DNA of 47,579 nucleotides from Nitrosopumilaceae archaeon (GTDB lineage Archaea > Thermoproteota > Nitrososphaeria > Nitrososphaerales > Nitrosopumilaceae), in assembly GCA_030038445.1 (NCBI GenBank), contig JASHOW010000079.1, positions 1 through 47,579 of the forward strand, given 5' to 3'. This document shows positions 42,529 to 47,579 of this stretch, piece after piece (positions within the stretch are counted from its first letter, which is position 1; each line of letters begins with the position of its first letter). Below the pieces are notes generated by a model. It was given only the letters and a program-made list of their open reading frames with translations. It did no database searches and was not told where the DNA came from. Both the position numbers and the translations under genes were made by a program.

Positions 42529-42981
42529 ATGGCAAAGGCATATGATGTTCCAGCAGATTTGTTGATTACTAGATTATCGGAGATTCTAAAAAGTGAAGAT
42601 ATCACTCCACCTAGTTGGATTCCATTTGTTAAGACAGGTTCGCATGCCGTTAGACCGCCACATCAAAGTGACTGGTACTATACAAGATGCGCTTCACTTT
42701 TGAGAAAAATCTACTTGCACGGTCCTATTGGCGTACAAGACCTGAGAACAATGTATGGAGGTACAAAAGCGGTGGGTTATGGAGGAGCGCACCACAGAGA
42801 TGCTGGTGGCGCAATAATTCGAACTGCAATTCATAACTTGGAAAAACTAGGTTATATTGACAAGGTAGAAGGAAAGGGAAGAACGATCTCTCATGATGGA
42901 ATGAAAAAGATTGATCGCGTATCAACTGAGATACTAAACGAAATGGTTACAAAAAATCCAAATCTAAAGAAATACTCCTAG
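42529..42981 (+). CDS. rps19e: Ribosomal protein S19e
   Basis: 150 aa from ATG 42529 (the track's TTG 42520 is three codons upstream and would fall before the predicted start site). Family motifs are 'AYDVPADLLITRLSEILK', 'PPSWIPFVKTGSHAVRPPHQSDWYYTRCASLLRKIYLHGPIGV', 'MYGGTKAVGYGGAHHRDAGG' and 'IIRTAIHNLEKLGYIDKVEGKGRTIS'. It is an archaeal/eukaryotic-only small-subunit protein needed for 40S/30S maturation. A PDCD5-like gene follows 9 nt later, a pairing common in archaea. Confidence 0.96.
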   Translation: MAKAYDVPADLLITRLSEILKSEDITPPSWIPFVKTGSHAVRPPHQSDWYYTRCASLLRKIYLHGPIGVQDLRTMYGGTKAVGYGGAHHRDAGGAIIRTAIHNLEKLGYIDKVEGKGRTISHDGMKKIDRVSTEILNEMVTKNPNLKKYS

Positions 42982-42990
42982 TGATCTTAC

Positions 42991-43269
42991 ATGAGCAACC
43001 GTGATTCTAGTGACGAGAAAAATCCCACCAACGAAGAGGTCACAGCACTAAAAGATCAAGCCTTGAAAACCCTTCTTGCTCCAGAGGCAAGACTGCGGTT
43101 AAATAACGTACGAATGGTCAAGCCTGAACTTGCCGCCATGGTAGAAAACTATCTTTTGGGTATGGCATCGCAGGGAAGACTGCGCAATCAGATATCGGAC
43201 GATCAGCTAAAGCAGATCCTACTCTCCATACAGCAGCCAAAACGCGATTTTAAGATAAACAGAAGATAG
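42991..43269 (+). CDS. DNA-binding protein, PDCD5/TFAR19 family
   Basis: 92 aa. The helical core 'ALKTLLAPEARLRLNNVRMVKPELAAMVENYLLGMASQGRL' and 'ISDDQLKQILLSIQ' match archaeal PDCD5, a compact helical bundle with basic tails ('KRDFKINRR'). Archaeal members bind DNA and may interact with chaperonin. The gene is co-transcribed with rps19e. In many archaea rpl39e and rpl31e come next, but here an oxidoreductase follows, so the conserved block ends early. Confidence 0.9.
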   Translation: MSNRDSSDEKNPTNEEVTALKDQALKTLLAPEARLRLNNVRMVKPELAAMVENYLLGMASQGRLRNQISDDQLKQILLSIQQPKRDFKINRR

Positions 43270-43314
43270 GTCCTCTGGGAAAATATATTAGGGGTAAATC
43301 CGTCGAAACCATCT

Positions 43315-44364
43315 ATGAAAGCAGTTGTTTATGAAAAATATGCTCCAAATGACGATTACAAATCAATCTTACAAGTAAAAGAAGTCCCAGACCCAAAGCC
43401 AAAACCAAATGAGGTTGTCTTTAAGGTAAAGGCAGCAGCATTAAACTACAATGATATCTGGGGAATGCGTGGGCAGCCAGTGGCGGTTCCATTGCCACAC
43501 ATTTCTGGATCTGATGCTGCGGGAGAAGTAATATCAGTTGGCGAGGATGTTACAGGTTTCAAAGTTGGTGACAGAGTTGTTTCCCATTCAAACATGTCTT
43601 GCAGGGTATGCCAGGCATGTACTGACGGACGTGAATATGATTGTGTGAAGAGAACCATTTGGGGATTCCAGACTGGTCCTCTATGGGGTGCATTCTCTGA
43701 GATTACTCATCTACCCGAAGTTAACGTGGCAAAGATTCCAGACGGCGTAAGCTTTGATGAAGCGGCAGCTTCCTCAATGACACTACTTACTTCTTGGCAC
43801 ATGCTAGTAGGCAGGGCAAAGATCAGACCTGGACAGCTAGTACTCATCATGGGAGGAGGCTCTGGTGTAGGAAGCTTTGGAATTCAAATTGCAAAACTAT
43901 ACAATTGCACTGTAATCTCTACCGCAAGCGGAGACAAGCTAGACAAACTAAAAGAACTTGGTGCAGATTATGCAATAGACCACAGAAAAGAGGACTGGAG
44001 CAAACAGGTAAGGGAGATAGCAAAACCATACGGTGGAATTGATATCTCATTTGATCACATTGGCCAAACTCACTGGAATGCTCAACTCACGTTGTTAAAG
44101 TATGGCGGAACACTAGTTTCATGTGGAGCAACTACAGGATATGACGCAAAGACTGATCTCAGACACATATTCTTCAAGGGAACAAACATCTTGGGCTCTA
44201 CACAAGGAACCAAGGCAGAATTAGAACAAGGCCTATTCTGGATGGGTAAAAAGAAGATAAAGTCCATAATTGATTCTACGTACAGCTTTGAGAATGCCGC
44301 AGAAGCTCATACAAAGATGTTGACTGGAAAAGGACTATTTGGCAAAATCTTAATGAAGCCCTAG
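43315..44364 (+). CDS. MDR-superfamily zinc-type alcohol dehydrogenase/enoyl reductase-like protein
   Basis: 349 aa. The GroES-like N-terminal domain holds the structural zinc lobe 'CRVCQACTDGREYDC' (four Cys). The Rossmann domain has 'IMGGGSGVGSFGIQIAKLY' for NAD(P). At the catalytic-zinc position the sequence is 'LNYNDIWGMRG' with no Cys, so it probably lacks the catalytic zinc and reduces a double bond, like quinone reductases and the acryloyl-CoA reductases of Sulfolobales. It may serve the 3-hydroxypropionate/4-hydroxybutyrate cycle, but this is a guess. The CitE-like gene begins 13 nt later, suggesting an operon. Confidence 0.82.
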   Translation: MKAVVYEKYAPNDDYKSILQVKEVPDPKPKPNEVVFKVKAAALNYNDIWGMRGQPVAVPLPHISGSDAAGEVISVGEDVTGFKVGDRVVSHSNMSCRVCQACTDGREYDCVKRTIWGFQTGPLWGAFSEITHLPEVNVAKIPDGVSFDEAAASSMTLLTSWHMLVGRAKIRPGQLVLIMGGGSGVGSFGIQIAKLYNCTVISTASGDKLDKLKELGADYAIDHRKEDWSKQVREIAKPYGGIDISFDHIGQTHWNAQLTLLKYGGTLVSCGATTGYDAKTDLRHIFFKGTNILGSTQGTKAELEQGLFWMGKKKIKSIIDSTYSFENAAEAHTKMLTGKGLFGKILMKP

Positions 44365-44377
44365 TTCAACCAATTTT

Positions 44378-45238
44378 ATGTCAAGACTCTTGCGTAGTCT
44401 TTTATTCGTACCAGGCAACAATTTGCGTTTTATAGAAAAGGCAAAGGCACTTTCTGCCGACATTGTTTGTTTTGATCTTGAGGACTCTGTACCGCTTGAA
44501 GAAAAAAAATCTGCAAGAAATCTAATCAAAGACGCATTGGAAAAGTACTCAGACTATCAGGCAGAAATCTATGTCAGAACAAACTCACCTGCATCTGGTC
44601 TGGTTAGCGATGATCTTACTGCAATTGTTCAAAAGGGAATAGGAGGCATTGTAATTCCCAAAGTCAATAATGTAGTAGAAATAAAAAAAATAGAAAAAAC
44701 CTTGGCAGTCTTGGAAAAGAAGCGAAGATTAACGCCAATAGAATTGATGGCATCTATTGAATCAGCCGAAGGTGTGGTAAACTCTTACCTTATAGCATCA
44801 TCAAGCAAACGTATATCGGCCTTGGTATTTGGGGTCTTTGACCTCCTCAATGATCTGGGAGTAGAATATACAAAACAAGCAGAAGGTGCGCAATATTCAA
44901 GAGCCAAGATCCCAATAGATGCCAAAGCGGCAGGAAAATATGCACTAGATGCAATATGGCAGGACCTAAACGATACAACTGGCCTTGAACAGGACTGTAC
45001 TATTGCAAAGAACCTTGGGTATGCAGGAAAGACCATAATTCATCCAAGTCAGATTCAGGCCGTTCACGGAATATTCCACCCAACAAATTACGAAGTAGAG
45101 TGGGCAAAAAAAGTGATCAGTGCATACGAGTCTGCAAAGAAGACAAAGAAAGGGGCAACAAAGGTTGAGGGAAAGATGATAGATGAGGTCCACTTTAAGA
45201 GAGCAAGGGCACTACTTGCATCTGTTGGCACTACATAA
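44378..45238 (+). CDS. HpcH/HpaI (CitE-like) aldolase/lyase
   Basis: 286 aa. Landmarks are 'RSLLFVPGNNLRFIEKAKAL' (substrate phosphate and CoA region), 'ADIVCFDLEDSVPLEEKKSA' with the metal-binding acidic residues, 'YVRTNSP' with the catalytic Arg, 'VIPKVNN', 'ELMASIESAEGVVNSY' with a metal-ligand Glu, and 'GKTIIHPSQIQAV'. This is the citrate lyase beta-like branch, which includes malyl-CoA, methylmalyl-CoA and citramalyl-CoA lyases. No citrate lyase alpha or gamma genes are near, so a stand-alone CoA-ester lyase is more likely. Co-directional with the MDR reductase. Confidence 0.85.
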   Translation: MSRLLRSLLFVPGNNLRFIEKAKALSADIVCFDLEDSVPLEEKKSARNLIKDALEKYSDYQAEIYVRTNSPASGLVSDDLTAIVQKGIGGIVIPKVNNVVEIKKIEKTLAVLEKKRRLTPIELMASIESAEGVVNSYLIASSSKRISALVFGVFDLLNDLGVEYTKQAEGAQYSRAKIPIDAKAAGKYALDAIWQDLNDTTGLEQDCTIAKNLGYAGKTIIHPSQIQAVHGIFHPTNYEVEWAKKVISAYESAKKTKKGATKVEGKMIDEVHFKRARALLASVGTT

Positions 45239-45306
45239 CCTCAAAGCTTTTGCAAGTACATCCGATGAACATAAATCAAGTCCAATTCATAAAACTATGA
45301 CGTTTG

Positions 45307-45900
45307 ATGTTTACAGGAATTATTGAAGGATTAGGTAAGATAGAAAAATTTGAAAAGAGCACAAAGACTCGTAGCCAAGCAAGAATGATGATAAGTCTTG
45401 GCAAGCTTGGAAGAGGGTTGAAGATAGGAGATAGTGTCGCAATAAACGGGGTATGTCTTACTGCAATAAACATTACAAAAGATATTGCAGAATTTGAAAT
45501 GGTAGGTGAGACAATAAAGAAAACCAGTCTTGGATCTTTAGAGCGTGGTGATATGGTAAACATAGAACGCAGTCTAAAGATAGGCGATAGATTGGAGGGA
45601 CATTTTGTACTTGGACACATTGATGGTTCAGGTGCCATTTTAAAAATAGACAAACAATCTAATCAAGTACAGCTGTGGATGGATCTTCCAAGAGAACTTG
45701 CAAAGTATGTTGCAAAAAAAGGATCTGTAACAGTTGATGGCATAAGCCTGACAGTTGTTGACAAAATAAAAAACAAGTTCTCAGTTTCAATAATTCCACA
45801 TACCATGAAAGTGACAAACCTTGGACTGAAAAAAGTTGGTGATAAAGTTAATATTGAAACCGACATCCTTGGCAAGTATATTTTATCTGAAAAACAGTGA
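45307..45900 (+). CDS. ribE: Riboflavin synthase, bacterial-type alpha chain
   Basis: About 197 aa from ATG 45307. Two similar lumazine-binding barrels are visible: 'MFTGIIEGLGKIEKFEKSTK' with 'GDSVAINGVCLTAI', and 'HFVLGHIDGSGAILKIDKQS' with 'KKGSVTVDGISLTVVDK'. That duplicated trimeric form is bacterial and eukaryotic; most euryarchaea use an unrelated pentameric synthase. It makes riboflavin from two molecules of dimethylribityllumazine. Next come the genes for the two substrates' synthesis. Confidence 0.94.
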   Translation: MFTGIIEGLGKIEKFEKSTKTRSQARMMISLGKLGRGLKIGDSVAINGVCLTAINITKDIAEFEMVGETIKKTSLGSLERGDMVNIERSLKIGDRLEGHFVLGHIDGSGAILKIDKQSNQVQLWMDLPRELAKYVAKKGSVTVDGISLTVVDKIKNKFSVSIIPHTMKVTNLGLKKVGDKVNIETDILGKYILSEKQ

Positions 45901-45901
45901 A

Positions 45902-45937
45902 TTACTACTTTTATGGTAATAACCATTTTTGTAGTAA
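45902..45937. promoter_or_regulatory. Two-part dyad TTACTAC-N4-ATGGT-N4-ACCAT-N4-GTAGTAA upstream of ribB
   Basis: The two nested inverted repeats share the same centre and lie between the ribE stop and the TATA-containing palindrome ATTTATAATTATAAAT (45939-45954). They end 32 bp before the ribB ATG. The arrangement suits an operator of a rib regulator, or an RNA hairpin if transcribed from ribE. Confidence 0.55.
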
Positions 45938-45938
45938 G

Positions 45939-45954
45939 ATTTATAATTATAAAT
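45939..45954 (+). promoter_or_regulatory. Palindromic TATA element for ribB
   Basis: ATTTATAATTATAAAT is a perfect 16-bp palindrome centred about 23-24 bp upstream of the ribB ATG, predicting a leaderless or near-leaderless internal transcript. Confidence 0.5.
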
Positions 45955-45969
45955 TCAAGCTGATCATCT

Positions 45970-46650
45970 ATGTCCTTGGAAGAAGCATTATCCTCGCTGA
46001 GAAGGGGTGATTTTGTCTTGCTTCACGATGGAAATACGCGGGAAAACGAGGTAGACATGGTCGTTGCAGCTGATTTTATCACTCCAGAACATATTGCTAG
46101 GATGCGACGGGACGCTGGCGGGCTAATATGTCTGTCAATTAATAATGCCTTTGCAAAAAATATGGGGCTCAGCTATATGCATGACATACTTTCAACTTCA
46201 CAAAATATTGATGCCGAATCTAAAAGTATGATTATTGGAAAGGCTCCATATGGAGACAGACCATCATTTTCCATCTCGATTAATCATAAAAATACATACA
46301 CTGGAGTTACAGACAGGGATAGAGCAATGACAATGCTAGAGGTTGCAAAATTGTACAAAAGCGCAAATATAAACAAGAAAGAAATCTTCAATTCTAGTTT
46401 TAAAACACCAGGACACGTACCGGTTCTTATTGCGTCAGAAGGATTGCTATCAAGCAGGTTGGGGCATACTGAGATGTCGGTTTACCTAGCCACTCTTGCG
46501 GGTTTGTCTCCTGTGACAGTTATCTGTGAGATGTTGGATTCGGAGACGTATGGAGCACTTTCTGCTGAAAAGGCAAAAAACTATGCAAAGCAAAATGCCG
46601 TGCCATATTTTGATGGTAGTAAGCTTGTAGAATACGCAAAGGAGCATTGA
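45970..46650 (+). CDS. ribB: 3,4-dihydroxy-2-butanone-4-phosphate synthase
   Basis: 226 aa. It converts ribulose 5-phosphate to the four-carbon unit of riboflavin. Family motifs are 'LRRGDFVLLHDGNTRENEVD' (cf. D-D-x-x-R-E-N-E-x-D, with acidic residues for Mg), 'HIARMRRDAGGLICLSIN', 'YTGVTDRDRAMTM', 'FKTPGHVPVLIASEGLLSSRLGHTEMSVYLATLAGLSPVTVICEML' with the catalytic H-T-E. The first motif has H-D rather than the bacterial D-D. It is not fused to GTP cyclohydrolase II. It overlaps ribH by 4 nt if TTG 46647 is used. Confidence 0.94.
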   Translation: MSLEEALSSLRRGDFVLLHDGNTRENEVDMVVAADFITPEHIARMRRDAGGLICLSINNAFAKNMGLSYMHDILSTSQNIDAESKSMIIGKAPYGDRPSFSISINHKNTYTGVTDRDRAMTMLEVAKLYKSANINKKEIFNSSFKTPGHVPVLIASEGLLSSRLGHTEMSVYLATLAGLSPVTVICEMLDSETYGALSAEKAKNYAKQNAVPYFDGSKLVEYAKEH

Positions 46651-47063
46651 TTTTGAATATCGCAATAGTTGTATCAGAATTCAACGATGAAGTAACTTCA
46701 AAAATGCTTGAAGTTGCACTTGAAAAGGCACGGTCCCTTAAGATGAACATAAACCATACTTGTAAGGTCCCAGGAGTATTTGATATGCCAGTTGTGATCG
46801 ACGCCCTTCTAAAAAAGAAAGAGGTAGATGCCGTGATAACACTTGGTGCAGTGATAAAAGGCCAAACAAAACATGATGAGCTAATTGCAAGCGTGACTGC
46901 CAAGACACTGACTGAGCTGTCGCTAAAGTACCAAAAACCTGTCTCACTTGGAATCACAGGACCTGGAATGAGTGACAGACAGGCTCACCAAAGAATAAGG
47001 CCTGTTGCAGAAAGGGCAGTAGAAGCTGCCCAAAAATTACATGACGAATTAAGAAAGATTTGA
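46647..47063 (+). CDS. ribH: 6,7-dimethyl-8-ribityllumazine synthase
   Basis: 138 aa from TTG 46647 (TTG 46653 is possible). It condenses the RibB product with the pyrimidine amine to lumazine. Motifs are 'IAIVVSEFNDEVTSKMLEVA' (substrate ribityl site), 'VPGVFDMPVVIDALL' (cf. V-P-G-x-x-E-x-P), and 'ITLGAVIKGQTKHDELIASV' with the catalytic His. Size and pattern match the small icosahedral archaeal enzymes. The next gene starts 1 nt after its stop. Confidence 0.93.
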   Translation: MILNIAIVVSEFNDEVTSKMLEVALEKARSLKMNINHTCKVPGVFDMPVVIDALLKKKEVDAVITLGAVIKGQTKHDELIASVTAKTLTELSLKYQKPVSLGITGPGMSDRQAHQRIRPVAERAVEAAQKLHDELRKI

Positions 47064-47064
47064 G

Positions 47065-47579
47065 ATGATTCAGCTTACCATAATCAAGATTACAGGATAT
47101 GGACCATGGACTCTAACTCTGGGAAGCGACAGGGAACACAAACTCCAGATGCTTCAGGCGTCGCTATATGGAGAGATTCAAAACCTATTTTCGGAGAAAA
47201 ACTGTCTTGCCTTTCCCAACAGGTTTGATGAAATTTTTGTTATCACAAATGGGCTTACGGTAAAGGATCATGTAGAAATTCAAGAAAAATTGACAAAACT
47301 ATTTGATCTAGGCCTATCCATGGCTATAGGGCAGGGGAGAAATCCGCTTGAGGCAAATTCAAACGCAGACAATGCAAGAAGAACAAAGGTCGTTCTGGAC
47401 AAGAAACACAATATCTTTGGACAACCACTACAAAATACAGAAAATAGTGTACAAATAATACACATGGATGTAGATGGTTCTACATCGATCTCTGCCAAAA
47501 AATCTCCTTACGAGGTATCATCACTAATAGCAAAACTATATGCATCAATGTCAGAATTTTTCCTAAAAAAGAATTCACT
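47065..47579 (+). CDS. arfA: GTP cyclohydrolase III (GTP cyclohydrolase IIa), partial
   Basis: Not in the track because it runs off the window. From ATG 47065 the frame is open to the end (171 codons). The opening 'MIQLTIIKITGYGPWTLTLG' followed by 'DREHKLQMLQASLYGEIQNL' and 'NRFDEIFVITNGL' matches archaeal GCH III, which forms formylaminopyrimidine from GTP, the first step of archaeal riboflavin and F420 synthesis. A later 'MDVDGSTSISAKKSPYEVSS' lies in the second nucleotide-cyclase-like half. It completes the riboflavin operon. Confidence 0.88.
   Translation, partial: MIQLTIIKITGYGPWTLTLGSDREHKLQMLQASLYGEIQNLFSEKNCLAFPNRFDEIFVITNGLTVKDHVEIQEKLTKLFDLGLSMAIGQGRNPLEANSNADNARRTKVVLDKKHNIFGQPLQNTENSVQIIHMDVDGSTSISAKKSPYEVSSLIAKLYASMSEFFLKKNS

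Noticed and set aside
43794-44042. 82-aa plus ORF inside the MDR reductase
   Set aside because: Arg- and Cys-rich frame-shadow of a well-supported gene, with no start signal of its own.
1-47579. CRISPR arrays, insertion sequences, integrases, phage genes, rRNA operons, inteins
   Set aside because: No regularly spaced repeats, transposase or recombinase motifs, or rRNA-like sequence were seen, and the likely intein hosts (AtpA, NrdJ) are continuous and of normal length.

Overview
The window looks like chromosomal DNA of an ammonia-oxidising archaeon (Nitrososphaerota, formerly Thaumarchaeota). The best guess is the Nitrosopumilales/Nitrosotalea side. Evidence: the sequence is AT-rich and densely coding. 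It has an archaeal A/V-type ATP synthase operon, archaeal information-processing genes (Nep1, RNase P Rpp21, S19e, PDCD5-like), archaeal GTP cyclohydrolase III, archaeal UMP kinase, an adenosylcobalamin ribonucleotide reductase, many short or absent 5' leaders behind TATA boxes, frequent TTG starts, and secreted proteins carrying the 'IPxWVKNxAxWW' domain I associate with thaumarchaea. No amo, nir or urease gene is in view, so the lineage call is inference.

Layout. 1-903: partial tandem-wHTH Lrp-type regulator (minus). 1008-4562: FtsX/MacB-like permease, ATPase and a surface-anchored protein in one operon. 4596-6935: small membrane protein, UbiB/ABC1 kinase, Hsp20. 7016-9558: dTMP kinase, HD phosphohydrolase and UMP kinase, a nucleotide-metabolism run. 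9545-11867: conserved unknowns, including a WHy/LEA2-like anchored protein and a wHTH-like protein. 12045-12908: tandem rhodanese. 13044-21662: ATP synthase operon K-E-C-F-A-B-D-(41-aa ORF)-H-I. 21670-23107: pyrI and pyrB, divergent. 23120-24295: secreted protein. 24331-27549: NikR-like regulator divergent from a metal ABC importer (binding protein, ATPase, permease). 27695-30430: two divergent exported proteins. 30569-33632: tautomerase, nitrilase, zinc-finger protein, thiolase and DUF35 protein. 33704-38911: zinc ribbon, a wHTH/ATP-cone/NrdD-like pseudoenzyme, then NrdJ. 38968-41303: GH-fold anchored protein and an HExxH surface protein. 41315-43269: tRNA-Gly, Nep1, Rpp21, S19e, PDCD5. 43315-45238: MDR reductase and CitE-like lyase. 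45307-47579: riboflavin genes (riboflavin synthase, RibB, RibH, GTP cyclohydrolase III, the last running off the window).

The most interesting item is the 704-aa protein at 33910-36024. It fuses an ArsR-like winged helix to an ATP-cone and an NrdD-like (class III reductase) core. That core has no cysteine and no glycyl-radical tail, and the gene sits directly upstream of the real reductase nrdJ. It reads as a nucleotide-sensing transcription factor built from a dead reductase, an archaeal analogue in logic (not homology) of bacterial NrdR. Other leads are a 41-aa membrane ORF inside the ATP synthase operon, a C2H2 finger on the tail of the metal permease, a 17-bp palindrome inside the shared NikR/importer promoter, a two-part dyad in front of ribB, and a likely ATT start for the UbiB-like protein.

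No stretch over 300 bases lacks a gene. There are no rRNA genes, CRISPR arrays, insertion sequences, integrases or phage genes that I can see.
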